Origin: Candidatus Omnitrophota bacterium
GTDB taxonomy: Bacteria; Omnitrophota; Gorgyraeia; Zapsychrales; Fredricksoniimonadaceae
Assembly (NCBI GenBank): GCA_002753465.1
Contig: PEAF01000008.1
Location: 1 to 51,727, forward strand
Length of the DNA stretch: 51,727 bases
Direction of reading: 5' to 3'
Shown here one piece after another: positions 18,997-28,216 of the stretch (position 1 is its first letter; each line of letters begins with the position of its first letter). The position numbers and the translations under genes are program-made. Below the pieces are notes generated by a model. That model was not told where the DNA came from and did not search any database. It was given only the letters and a program-made list of their open reading frames with translations.

Positions 18997-20271
18997 TCAT
19001 TTTTTGCCCAGTAAAGCAAACATCTTCTTCTTATATGCCTCGACACCGGGCTGATCAAAAGGATTGACCCCCAGGATATATCCGGAAATACCGACGCCCT
19101 TCTCAAAGAAATAATAAAGCTGGCCGATATGAAAAGCATCGGCTTTATCAAGCGTGATCACAAGGTTCGGCACCCCGCCCTCATAGTGAGCTTCAGCCGT
19201 CGCCTTATAAGCCTGCTTGTTGACCCAGTCCAGGTCTTTGCCCGCGATGCAATTGAACTTGTCCGTATCCTCAGGATCTGTCGGGATCATGACTGCATCA
19301 GCCACCTTGTCGATCATAATGAACGTTTCAAAAATATTACGCATGCCGTCTTGCATCATCTGACCCATCGAATGAAGATCGGTCGAAAGGATGGTCGACG
19401 CCGGAAAAATACCCTTGCCGCCCTTGCCTTCGCTTTCGCCGTACAGTTGCTTCCACCACTCGGCTACATACTGAACATTAGGATAAAATGACGCCATCAT
19501 CTCAATGACCTTACCCTTACGGTAAAGCACATTGCGGATAGCGGCATATTGATAACAGATGTTCTGCTTCATATCCGTATTAGCGTACTCTTTTTCACCA
19601 GCCCTGAAGCCATCCACGAATGCCTTAATATCCACGCCAGCGAGGGCCAGCGGAACAAGCCCGACTGGTGTCAGCACAGAAAACCGCCCGCCCACATCAT
19701 CAGGAATGACATACGAACGATATCCGGCCTTATCAGCGATCTGGCGCAGCGCGCCTTTTTTCTCATCCGTCACACAAATGATGCGCTTTTTAAGCTCATC
19801 GCCGCTGTATTTCTTTTTCATGGCGCCGTCAATGATACGGAACGCCACCGCCGGTTCCGTCGTCGTCCCTGACTTTGAAATAACAACAACGGTCACATGC
19901 TTCTGTTCGATCAGCTTCACCAGCTTAACGATATCGGCGGTTGCCATATTATGCCCGGCATAATGCAACGGCAACTTAAGATCACCGCCTAAAAAATCCA
20001 GTGTCGAACGGATACCCAGATAAGAGCCGCCGATACCGATCGAAATAATGGCCTGCGAATGTGCCTGCACTTCTTTGGCGAGCGCTGTTAATTCAGATAC
20101 CAACGCATCCGGTGTGTTAGACGGGAGGTCGACCCATCCCAGGAAATCACTGCCCGCACCGGTCTTTTCATGAAGACCCTTATGCGCCTGAGTAACGGCA
20201 GAAGTCAATGCGCTCAATTCAACGTCGCTCACAAAATTCTTGAGATATTCTGTATTCAGTTTAATGCCCAT
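18997..20271 (-). CDS. pgi: Glucose-6-phosphate isomerase
   Basis: SIGIGGSYLGIRSTLDFL, VVISKSGTTTEPAVAFR, GGRFSVLTPVGL motifs. Confidence 0.96.
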   Translation of the reverse strand: MGIKLNTEYLKNFVSDVELSALTSAVTQAHKGLHEKTGAGSDFLGWVDLPSNTPDALVSELTALAKEVQAHSQAIISIGIGGSYLGIRSTLDFLGGDLKLPLHYAGHNMATADIVKLVKLIEQKHVTVVVISKSGTTTEPAVAFRIIDGAMKKKYSGDELKKRIICVTDEKKGALRQIADKAGYRSYVIPDDVGGRFSVLTPVGLVPLALAGVDIKAFVDGFRAGEKEYANTDMKQNICYQYAAIRNVLYRKGKVIEMMASFYPNVQYVAEWWKQLYGESEGKGGKGIFPASTILSTDLHSMGQMMQDGMRNIFETFIMIDKVADAVMIPTDPEDTDKFNCIAGKDLDWVNKQAYKATAEAHYEGGVPNLVITLDKADAFHIGQLYYFFEKGVGISGYILGVNPFDQPGVEAYKKKMFALLGKK

Positions 20272-20298
20272 GGGATTTCCTTGAACTCCTGTAATGTT

Positions 20299-20988
20299 TT
20301 ATTTGTTCACCGGAGTAGCTGGCCCGGTCCCCGGATCGCCCAGAGAACTTGTCACGGTCATAGCCGCTTTCTCAACCTTTGGTTCAGCCTTCTTTTCCTT
20401 GGGCTTCTTAGCGGGTTCAGGTGCTTTCTTGGTGGACAGATCTGTTACAGCTTCATATGTCTGCGTATTGTGCAGCGCCCCGTTACGGTAGGACTCCTGC
20501 AATTTCAAACTGCCATCCTCCCGGTATTCAAGCAATGTACCGTCAAGGACCGCATTCTTGTAATACATTTGCTTCTGGATAGCACCTGTCGCCGGATAAT
20601 ACGTCACGGCAGCACCGTCCAGAACCCCCTTGGAATAAGTTTCTTCTTTAGACAAAGTCCCGTCTTTATCATAGCTGCGGACAAGGCCTTCGAGCCCGCC
20701 ATCCCGATAAGTACCTGCCCACTTGAGGATGCCGGACTCATAGAATATTTTGGCCTCGCCATCACGCTTGTTCATGGAATAATTTGTCAGCGTCTTCATT
20801 TTCCCGTTCTCGAAGAACTCGGTAACAGCCCCATCCAACACCGCATTGCGGTAATTGGACTCTTTCTGAATGGCCCCGCCTGGATAATACGTACGAAATG
20901 CCCCGTCGGTAACAGGCGCCTTTTCCTTGGCCTGGACACCGCTCACCACGCCCAGCAACAAGCACATCAGTATCGCAACTGTCTTCAT
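20299..20988 (-). CDS. Exported MORN/YwqK-like repeat protein
   Basis: Signal peptide and repeated 'YY..G.I.K...Y.NGVLDG...EY..DG' units; Lys-rich tail. Confidence 0.8.
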   Translation of the reverse strand: MKTVAILMCLLLGVVSGVQAKEKAPVTDGAFRTYYPGGAIQKESNYRNAVLDGAVTEFFENGKMKTLTNYSMNKRDGEAKIFYESGILKWAGTYRDGGLEGLVRSYDKDGTLSKEETYSKGVLDGAAVTYYPATGAIQKQMYYKNAVLDGTLLEYREDGSLKLQESYRNGALHNTQTYEAVTDLSTKKAPEPAKKPKEKKAEPKVEKAAMTVTSSLGDPGTGPATPVNK

Positions 20989-21001
20989 GGTCTTTTCTCC
21001 G

Positions 21002-22084
21002 TTATAAAGCTTTATCGATCACCGCTCCGCCAATAACCAGATCGCCCTGATAAAAAACAACTGACTGTCCCGGCGTGACCGCCTTTTGCGGTTCATGAAA
21101 ATCAACCCGGCAACGATCGTCTGACACAAACGTCACTTCCCCTCTGATTTCGTTGTGATTATACCTTATCTTTAAGGCCGCTTCGATAGTTTCTTCAACA
21201 AAATTCGCCACAAGCATATTCAGGCCTGAAGCCTCCAGACCAGTGCTTAATAACTTTTCCTGCGGACCAAGATGAACAACATTGGCGTCCACATCAATAC
21301 GGTTAACATACACCGGGACCCCCAGCGCAATCCCCAGACCCTCACGCTGGCCGATCGTATAATGCGCAATGCCCTGATGACGCCCGACAACCTTGCCGTT
21401 TTGGTCAATATAATCTCCCGGACGGCATAGCTCAGGTGCGCGCGCGGCGATAAAATCCTGGTACTTACCCGCCGGGATAAAACAAATATCCTGACTGTCT
21501 TTCTTGGCCGCCACCGGTAAATTGAAGCGCCGGGCATGTTCACGCACCATGTCCTTGGTCATCCCACCTAAAGGAAATAAAAGACAAGCCAATTTCTCTC
21601 GAGGGGTCGCATACAAAAAATAGGATTGATCCTTGCGCAGGTCAGCGGCCTTATGCATCTCATAAAACCCTGTCGATGCATTAAATATATTCTTCACATA
21701 ATGCCCGGTGGCCAAATGCGTCGCGCCCAAACCTTGGGCATCATTTAAAAGGCGCTCGAACTTTAAGTGCTGATTGCAACGCACGCACGGATTAGGCGTA
21801 CGCCCTTGCGCATATTCCCGGATAAAATCCCGGATGACAAGATCTTCGAGAGCGTCCCCGTAATTAAGCACATGATGCTCAATGCCCAAAGCCTTACAGA
21901 CCCGGCGCGCATCCTCGATCGACTCGAGGCCGCAACAGCTAGGCCGATGTTCACCCGGGATGGGCGGCAACTCAAAGCACATTGTGACCCCGGTGATATC
22001 ATGACCCTGCTCTTTTAAAAGAGCAGCCGTGACCGACGAATCAACGCCTCCCGACATGGCGACCATGATTTTTTTCTTACTCAT
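21002..22084 (-). CDS. mnmA: tRNA-specific 2-thiouridylase MnmA
   Basis: KKIMVAMSGGVDSSVTAALLKEQGH, GRTPNPCVRCNQHLKF, ATGHYVK, DQSYFLYA, SQDICFIP motifs. Confidence 0.97.
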   Translation of the reverse strand: MSKKKIMVAMSGGVDSSVTAALLKEQGHDITGVTMCFELPPIPGEHRPSCCGLESIEDARRVCKALGIEHHVLNYGDALEDLVIRDFIREYAQGRTPNPCVRCNQHLKFERLLNDAQGLGATHLATGHYVKNIFNASTGFYEMHKAADLRKDQSYFLYATPREKLACLLFPLGGMTKDMVREHARRFNLPVAAKKDSQDICFIPAGKYQDFIAARAPELCRPGDYIDQNGKVVGRHQGIAHYTIGQREGLGIALGVPVYVNRIDVDANVVHLGPQEKLLSTGLEASGLNMLVANFVEETIEAALKIRYNHNEIRGEVTFVSDDRCRVDFHEPQKAVTPGQSVVFYQGDLVIGGAVIDKAL

Positions 22085-22099
22085 ATTTCGGATTCCAAA

Positions 22100-22270
22100 T
22101 GCTTTGCGTCCTTACGGCATCGGCATATTCCCATCGCCGAATGCTTGCCGGCCCCGGCGTGGCCGGCTGCGCTCGAAGCTCGTCCTCACTCTTTGGCCTT
22201 CGGCCAAATCCATGCCCGTTCGACCGAGCTACGTCGGCTCTGGGCATATGCCTTGCCTTAACGCAAAGCA
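22100..22270. repeat. Multi-branched palindromic element (structured RNA or dispersed palindromic repeat)
   Basis: Outer stem TGCTTTGCGT/ACGCAAAGCA (22100-22109 / 22261-22270); second stem GGCATATTCCCA/TGGGCATATGCC (22122-22133 / 22241-22252, 11 of 12); internal hairpins GCCGGCC/GGCCGGC (22147-22167) and TTTGGCC-TTC-GGCCAAA (22192-22208). Confidence 0.75.
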
Positions 22271-22285
22271 CTTGACCCAGTAATG

Positions 22286-22417
22286 GCCCTGGTTCAAGGC
22301 TGAAGGTATGCCGCAGCTGCGAGTTTGGAAACCAAGCTTTCAATAATTCCTTTTTTGAAAAAGCTGTTTCCACTGTCTGAGCAGCCAGGCATACCTGAAT
22401 GCCTAAAAAACCAGGGC
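22286..22417. ncRNA. Candidate long-hairpin RNA element (strand uncertain, likely minus)
   Basis: Co-linear helices: GCCCTGGTT/AACCAGGGC (9 bp), AGGC/GCCT, AGGTATGCC/GGCATACCT (9 bp), GCTGC/GCAGC, TGGAAAC/GTTTCCA, AGCTTT..TCAA/TTGAAAGCT. Confidence 0.5.
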
Positions 22418-22424
22418 TATAATA

Positions 22425-24482
22425 TCAGTACCCGCACGACAATCTTCGTTTTTCACCCAACACATCGGCAATAGACTTTTCCACCGCCGTCACCAGCATA
22501 TCCAGTTCTGGCGCACTCATCGATAAAGGCGGCATGAGGACGATCACATTCCCTAAGGGGCGCAGGATCACGCCATAGGCGCGCGCCCGTTCACACACCA
22601 TGGCCCCCACCCTCTCTTGCCACGCAAACGGTTTCTTGCTCGCTCGGTCCTCGACCAACTCTATGCCGACCATAAAACCGCGCTGGCGAATATCCCCGAC
22701 AAATAAATTGTCCTGCAAAGGTTCCAATCTCCTCTTCAAGAAAGCAATTTTGGGTTGCATCTTTTCCAGCACACGCTCTTTCTTAAAAAGATCAATGTTG
22801 GCCAAAGCCACCGCACATGCCAGCGGATTACCCGTATACGTATGCCCGTGGAAAAATGTTTTCATATCACGATAAGGAAAAAGGAAGCCGTCATAAATAC
22901 GCTGCGTCGTCAATGTGGCGGCCAGCGGCAAATACCCGCCCGTTATCCCCTTGGCCACGCACAGGAAATCCGGTGTCACATTCTCATGTTCACACGCGAA
23001 CATCTTCCCGGTCCGGCCAAAACCCGTTGCCACCTCATCGGCAATGAGCAATACATCATACTTGCGGCACAACTGCGCCAGCGCTTTTAAAATACCCTGC
23101 GGCCACATGATCATGCCTGCCGCACCCTGCACGATCGGCTCCAGCACCAACGATGCGATCTCATGATGGCGCTTCTTAAGCAATACCTCAAAACGGTCTA
23201 CCGCCTCGAAAGCATACGCCGGATATGTTTTACCATGCGGGGCACGGTATCCGTCGGGCATATCCAGCTGAATGGTCTTAAAGATCAACTTACGGTAAAC
23301 TTCATGGAAAAGACTGATGCCGCCGACACTCACACTGCCCAGCGTATCGCCATGGTAAGAGTTAGATAAATGGACGATCGATGATTTCTTCCTGCGGCCG
23401 GTATTCTGCCAATACTGGTAGGACATCTTCAGCGCTATCTCGACGGATGTTGAACCATTGTCCGAATAGAAGACCTTGGCCAGCCCCCTGGGTGCTATGC
23501 CGATAAGTTTCTCCGCCAGCTCAATGGCCGGCGTATTAGAAAGCCCCAGCATGGTTGAATGCGCCAGCTTGTCTGTCTGAGCTTTGAGCGCATCATCCAG
23601 CTCCCGCTTGGCATGGCCGTGAACGGTCACCCACAAACTGGAGGTGCCATCAAGATACTTTTGACCTGCGGCATCCATAAGATAACTGCCGCGCCCCCGG
23701 TCAATCACAAGGGGTTCTCCCGGAATATCAGCGACCCAATCTTTCATTTGTGTGAAAGGATGCCAGACATATTTCTTATCCAGCGCGATGAGGCGCCGGG
23801 TGTCTTCGCTGGGTCCGGCTAAAAGCACATCCATGTCGATCTGCCTGCGGCATGAACGCCTTACCGTCAGCGCATCTGTTCTCTTTAAGAACGGCACGGT
23901 CCCCAAAACCGGAACACCGCAAAGCTTTCTAACGGCATCAGGATTGGTCTTCTCGGCAAGCCCCTTGTGGGACCCTGTCGCATCCGCAAAAAGGATTCCC
24001 GCGATCCTTATTCCCTGACGGGAAGCCTCACGCACGGTCAGCAGCGTGTGGTTGATCGTACCCAGGCCAAGTCGTGCGACGATGATCAGCTCGGCATCAA
24101 GGTCCCGCACCAGATCAGCCATCAAATATTCCCCCTCAATCGGCACCAGCAACCCGCCCGCCCCCTCGACAAGCATGATCTCATGCCTGGCCGCAATATG
24201 ATCAAAAGCCCGACGGATCCCGTGCGGCGTTACGAGGACCCCGGCACGCTTAAGCGCAAGGTGCGGCGATAAAGGTTCCTTGGCAAAATACGGATTGATC
24301 TCACGTAGCGCATCTGTAAGCGCAAGCCCGGCCTTTAAGAATTCGGCATCACCCACACCGGACTGCACTGGCTTAAATACCCCAATATTATGACCGGCCT
24401 GCTGCAGCAAATGCCCCAATGCCAGCATGGCATAAGTCTTGCCAATGCCCGTATCGGTCCCCGTAATAAAAAATGTTCTCAT
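22425..24482 (-). CDS. bioDA: Fused dethiobiotin synthetase (BioD) - adenosylmethionine-8-amino-7-oxononanoate aminotransferase (BioA)
   Basis: N-terminal MRTFFITGTDTGIGKTYAMLAL...VEGAGGLLVPI (BioD); C-terminal KYVWHPFTQMKDW...DNGSTSVEIALKMSYQYW...LLIADEVATGFGRTGKMFACEH...GITGGYLPLAATL (BioA). Confidence 0.96.
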   Translation of the reverse strand: MRTFFITGTDTGIGKTYAMLALGHLLQQAGHNIGVFKPVQSGVGDAEFLKAGLALTDALREINPYFAKEPLSPHLALKRAGVLVTPHGIRRAFDHIAARHEIMLVEGAGGLLVPIEGEYLMADLVRDLDAELIIVARLGLGTINHTLLTVREASRQGIRIAGILFADATGSHKGLAEKTNPDAVRKLCGVPVLGTVPFLKRTDALTVRRSCRRQIDMDVLLAGPSEDTRRLIALDKKYVWHPFTQMKDWVADIPGEPLVIDRGRGSYLMDAAGQKYLDGTSSLWVTVHGHAKRELDDALKAQTDKLAHSTMLGLSNTPAIELAEKLIGIAPRGLAKVFYSDNGSTSVEIALKMSYQYWQNTGRRKKSSIVHLSNSYHGDTLGSVSVGGISLFHEVYRKLIFKTIQLDMPDGYRAPHGKTYPAYAFEAVDRFEVLLKKRHHEIASLVLEPIVQGAAGMIMWPQGILKALAQLCRKYDVLLIADEVATGFGRTGKMFACEHENVTPDFLCVAKGITGGYLPLAATLTTQRIYDGFLFPYRDMKTFFHGHTYTGNPLACAVALANIDLFKKERVLEKMQPKIAFLKRRLEPLQDNLFVGDIRQRGFMVGIELVEDRASKKPFAWQERVGAMVCERARAYGVILRPLGNVIVLMPPLSMSAPELDMLVTAVEKSIADVLGEKRRLSCGY

Positions 24483-25255
24483 ACTTTGGCCTCGATCCAA
24501 ATAACCTCAAAACTGGCACGCAAGCGCTCATTCTTCATAAAACGGGCACGGTACTCGTTCTCGGTCGCAGCCATAAGCCCCTTACCCCAGAAGAATCTGC
24601 TGGAAAGACTGTTGGCGCCGATACCTTTAAGCCAGACCAAAAGGGCCATCACGCTAGTGAACGTAACCTCGCGCTGCTCCACACCGATCTCTACTTCCGT
24701 TAAAGCAGCGGATGCGAGCGAGCGCAAGATCTCCTCCTTATCGGCGAGGCGCTTAATGGGCGGCAGCGGTTTCTTTAACGACACAGCCGCGCATTGAAGG
24801 CTTTCAAAGAATTCGCAAAGCGTCGCTCGCCCGAACATGGCAACCATCAAACGTCCACCCGGCTTTAAAACACGCCGGGCCTCGTTAAACGCAGCGTCCA
24901 GGTCATTAACCCACTGATAAGCTGATGACGACACCAGCAAATCAAAACTCTTTTTACGAAAAGGCAGCCTGCAGGCATCGGCCTGAAGCCATAAACAACC
25001 CTTGCCCTGCAGCTTTCCCAGACGGACCATCCCCCATGCCGCATCTAAGGAAACAACAGTTGCCCCTGACTGTCCCAGCGCTTTGGTTAAAACGCCGTCA
25101 CCTGCCCCCACATCCAGCACACGCGCGCCCTTGACCTTTTTAACACGCTCGGCCAAGGCCACGGCGATACCTTTCTGGACCTGCGCCATAACACCATAAC
25201 GCGGCGCCGCTTTCGAGAAACGCCGGCGAATGAGATTTTCCTTGGTCAATGGCAT
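24479..25255 (-). CDS. bioC: Malonyl-ACP O-methyltransferase
   Basis: SAM methyltransferase motif VLDVGAGDGVLTKALGQSGATVVSLD; SSSAYQWVNDLDAAFNEARRVLKPGG; biotin operon context. Confidence 0.9.
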   Translation of the reverse strand: MPLTKENLIRRRFSKAAPRYGVMAQVQKGIAVALAERVKKVKGARVLDVGAGDGVLTKALGQSGATVVSLDAAWGMVRLGKLQGKGCLWLQADACRLPFRKKSFDLLVSSSAYQWVNDLDAAFNEARRVLKPGGRLMVAMFGRATLCEFFESLQCAAVSLKKPLPPIKRLADKEEILRSLASAALTEVEIGVEQREVTFTSVMALLVWLKGIGANSLSSRFFWGKGLMAATENEYRARFMKNERLRASFEVIWIEAKV

Positions 25256-25992
25256 GTTTGAATAAACCCGTCTACCCGTGCATTGAATTCATCAGGTCTT
25301 GATAAAAATGGGAAATGCCCGCATTCTTTAACTTGATCCACGCGTAACATGGACGACATGCCTTCTAATGAAGATCTTACTGCCAGCGGACAAATAGGAT
25401 CAGCATCCCCCAGAACAACCTGGACAGGAACAGGCGTGCGTGCTAAAACCCTGCGCAGATCTTCTGTCGCCAGTATCTGCAAAAATGCGTGAAGCACTTC
25501 ATAGGACGGTACTGGCGTATGCTGATACATTTCTTTCACGCGTGCATGATCCGGCAATAAACGCTCCTGCCTTGTGAACAAAGAACGAAAGAACATCGTC
25601 ATCACGGCCTGACGGTCTCCTTTTAATTGAGCCGCAAGCTTATCGATCTTCTCCAGGCTAAGCCCTGCCGGAAAATCAGGGGTCGCTGTAAAGCGCGGCA
25701 TCGATCCTGCCAAGATAATATGGCTAAATAGATGCGGGTACTTTTCGATTGATTTAATCATCACCATCCCGCCGAAAGAACTGCCCAACCCCACCGCCTT
25801 TTCGTCAGAAGATAATTGCAGCTCAGCCATAACTTGGTCAGACATGGTCTCCAATGTTTCATCATGCCACGGCTTTCGGCCATGCCCAGGCAAGTCAACA
25901 GCAACGATGCGGCCCCTTCTTTCAAAATAAGCCCTCTGGCGCTGCCACCACTGGGAACTGGCCCCGAATCCATGGACCATCAGAAATACCAT
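25246..25992 (-). CDS. bioH: Alpha/beta hydrolase, probable pimeloyl-ACP methyl ester esterase
   Basis: MVFLMVHGFGASSQWWQRQ, nucleophile elbow GLGSSFGGMV, C-terminal Asp/His motifs; between bioF and bioC. BioH role inferred from context. Confidence 0.75.
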   Translation of the reverse strand: MVFLMVHGFGASSQWWQRQRAYFERRGRIVAVDLPGHGRKPWHDETLETMSDQVMAELQLSSDEKAVGLGSSFGGMVMIKSIEKYPHLFSHIILAGSMPRFTATPDFPAGLSLEKIDKLAAQLKGDRQAVMTMFFRSLFTRQERLLPDHARVKEMYQHTPVPSYEVLHAFLQILATEDLRRVLARTPVPVQVVLGDADPICPLAVRSSLEGMSSMLRVDQVKECGHFPFLSRPDEFNARVDGFIQTCH

Positions 25993-25993
25993 T

Positions 25994-27145
25994 TTAGACA
26001 ACACGCTTAAATGCCTCCACGCAACGGGCAATATCCTCGACAGTATGGGCGGCGGTGACCGTCACGCGCAGGCGTGCCGTATGGGCCGGTACCGTGGGCG
26101 GACGGATAGCGGCCACAAACATCCCCTGATCCAAAAGCCGCGCTGACATCGCGGCCGCCAAAGCTGCATCCTTGATCATCACCGGGATAACGGGCGTTAC
26201 GCTCTTAAGGGTATCAAACCCCAACGCACTCAGGCCTTCACGCATCAAAACAGCATTCGCCAGGACACGCTCGCGGCGCCAGGACTCCTCACGCATGATC
26301 CTAAGCGCACATAATGCTGCACCCGCTACCGCCGGAGGCAAGGCTGTTGTAAAAATAAAGCTGCGCGCCGTATTCAAAAGATATTCTTTAAGCTCCAAAG
26401 ACCCGGCGGCATATGCCCCGTAAGCGCCAGCCGCTTTAGAAAGCGTGCCCATTTGCACATGGACCTCATCGCCCAGCCCCTCGGCCTCAACCAAACCAGC
26501 GCCCGTCGGGCCCAGCACACCGAAGGCATGTGCCTCATCGACCATCAGCCAGGCGCCGTACTTTTTAGCGAGCGCAGCGATGTCTTTGAGCGGCGCCACG
26601 TCACCATCCATACTAAAGACGGTGTCCGTAATGATAAGCTTGCGGCCCGCCGGAGACGCCTTCTGCAACATACCTTCCAGGCTATTCATATCTTTGTGCG
26701 CATACCGGTGAAGTTTCGCGCGGCTCAGAACAATCCCATCGATAATAGAGGCGTGGTTAAGTTTGTCCGAGAATACGGCATCGCCACGTCCAACCAAGGC
26801 CGGGATGATCCCGGTATTGGCCATATACCCGGCGTTAAAGAACAAGGCCGCCGGCGTGTGTTTAACCAGGGCTAGTTCACGCTCAAGCGCCTCGTGCACA
26901 TCAAAGTTGCCGCACACAAGCCTGGCCGCACCCGCTCCAAAACCGCGCGCCCGCATCGTCTCCTCGGCGGCCACCCTCAGGCGCTCGTCGCCGGCAAGCC
27001 CCAGATAATCATTGGAACAGAAATTAATGACGCTGCGCCCGTTGACCGTAACCTCACGGCCTTGAGCCGTCACCACCATCTTTAACGAACGACGCAGCCC
27101 CTGGCGATCAAGCGCATCGATTCTCTGATTCAGGAAATCTTTCAT
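25994..27145 (-). CDS. bioF: 8-amino-7-oxononanoate synthase
   Basis: NFCSNDYLGLAGD, GFGAGAARLVCGN, DTVFSMDGDVAPL, MVDEAHAFGVLGPTGAG, GTLSKAAGAYGAY motifs. Confidence 0.96.
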   Translation of the reverse strand: MKDFLNQRIDALDRQGLRRSLKMVVTAQGREVTVNGRSVINFCSNDYLGLAGDERLRVAAEETMRARGFGAGAARLVCGNFDVHEALERELALVKHTPAALFFNAGYMANTGIIPALVGRGDAVFSDKLNHASIIDGIVLSRAKLHRYAHKDMNSLEGMLQKASPAGRKLIITDTVFSMDGDVAPLKDIAALAKKYGAWLMVDEAHAFGVLGPTGAGLVEAEGLGDEVHVQMGTLSKAAGAYGAYAAGSLELKEYLLNTARSFIFTTALPPAVAGAALCALRIMREESWRRERVLANAVLMREGLSALGFDTLKSVTPVIPVMIKDAALAAAMSARLLDQGMFVAAIRPPTVPAHTARLRVTVTAAHTVEDIARCVEAFKRVV

Positions 27146-28095
27146 AGAAAAATATCCCCCGCCACGCGTTTAATGCGCCGTCCGTCGGAAAGGCGCACCC
27201 ACAACCCGCCGTCATTCGCCAGATCCTCAGCCACACCCACGACCGATTCTCCGCGGTCCAGAAAACGGACCTTGCATCCCAGGGTTGCGGATCGTGCCTT
27301 CCAATCGGCGACAACCGCAAGCGGCCCCTGTTTTAAAAAAGCGGCATAACGTTTTTCCATCTGCCGCAGGATCGCCTGAAAAAGCCTCACGCGGTCACAG
27401 ACCCCGCCCGTTTCAACCCGCAATGAGGTCGCTTCGGGCAGTAACTGAGACGAAGTATTATTGACATTGACTCCCACGCCAATGACCACGAACTGCACCC
27501 GGTCGGTTTCAGCGCGCAATTCAGTCAGGATGCCGCAAAGTTTCTTTTTACCCGCCAGAATATCATTGGGCCACTTAATGCCCGTCTTGAGCTGAGGCGA
27601 AACAATTTCTATCGCTTCACTTAAGGCGATCGCTGACGCGAGCGTGATCATGGCCGCCTGAGATGGCGGCAGAAGAGGACGGATGATCAAAGAAAAATAA
27701 ATACCCTTGGACTTCGGCGATGACCAGCTGCGCCCCATGCGCCCGCGTCCCTTGGTTTGAGTTTCCGCGACAACAACCGTGCCCTCAGGGGCACCCTCAA
27801 GACCGAGGCGGAAGGCCTCATCCATGGTCGAGTGTATCGATTCAAAATGGTGTATCTGGCTGCCGAACTGGCGCGTTTCAAGTCCATATTGCACTTCGGA
27901 AGGTAAAAGCAGGTCGGGCGCAGACAAAAGCCTGTACCCGCGATGCGGGAACGCTTCGATCTCATATCCCACGTCACGCAACTGGTCCATGTATTTCCAG
28001 ATAGCGGCGCGACTGATATGCAGTGAACGGCTGATCTCCTCACCGGAAAGATAGCCTTCATGGTCTTTAAGAAAACGGACGATCCTGGTCAGCAT
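27142..28095 (-). CDS. birA: Bifunctional biotin-protein ligase / biotin operon repressor
   Basis: N-terminal HTH (GEEISRSLHISRAAIWKYMDQLR...IEAFPHRGYRL) and ligase motifs TQTKGRGRMGRSWSSP, KWPNDIL, GVGVNVN. Confidence 0.95.
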   Translation of the reverse strand: MLTRIVRFLKDHEGYLSGEEISRSLHISRAAIWKYMDQLRDVGYEIEAFPHRGYRLLSAPDLLLPSEVQYGLETRQFGSQIHHFESIHSTMDEAFRLGLEGAPEGTVVVAETQTKGRGRMGRSWSSPKSKGIYFSLIIRPLLPPSQAAMITLASAIALSEAIEIVSPQLKTGIKWPNDILAGKKKLCGILTELRAETDRVQFVVIGVGVNVNNTSSQLLPEATSLRVETGGVCDRVRLFQAILRQMEKRYAAFLKQGPLAVVADWKARSATLGCKVRFLDRGESVVGVAEDLANDGGLWVRLSDGRRIKRVAGDIFL

Positions 28096-28103
28096 AATGA
28101 AAC

Positions 28104-28132
28104 ATTTTACCGACCTGTGATGAGATTGTCAA
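28104..28132 (-). promoter_or_regulatory. sigma70 promoter of birA-bioFHC-DA
   Basis: Minus strand TTGACA (28127-28132) - 17 bp - TAAAAT (28104-28109). Confidence 0.8.
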
Positions 28133-28157
28133 CCGGATTAGAAAATGAGGTTTACGA
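28126..28157 (-). promoter_or_regulatory. BirA operator
   Basis: Minus strand TCGTAAACC-N14-GGTTGACAA, each half-site one mismatch from the established TTGTAAACC-N14/15-GGTTTACAA consensus; overlaps the -35. Confidence 0.85.
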
Positions 28158-28171
28158 TAGGAACTGCGGGA

Positions 28172-28203
28172 TAAAAAATGCAGGAACCCTTTCGAGTCCC
28201 TGC
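28172..28203 (-). terminator. Rho-independent terminator of tRNA-Leu
   Basis: Minus strand GCAGGGACTC-GAAA-GGGTTCCTGC-ATTTTTT; 10-bp stem with two G-U pairs and a T tract. Confidence 0.8.
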
Positions 28204-28216
28204 GTCAAATTAAAAA

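Noticed and set aside
20299-20988. Toxin-antitoxin system based on YwqK-like 'antitoxin' repeats
   Set aside because: The protein has a signal peptide and only MORN/YwqK-type repeats, with no partner toxin nearby; the family label alone is not evidence for a TA system.
22077-22373. 98-aa ORF upstream of mnmA
   Set aside because: It runs through strongly paired hairpin arms, shows no recognisable domain and overlaps the mnmA start; better explained by structured or repeat DNA.
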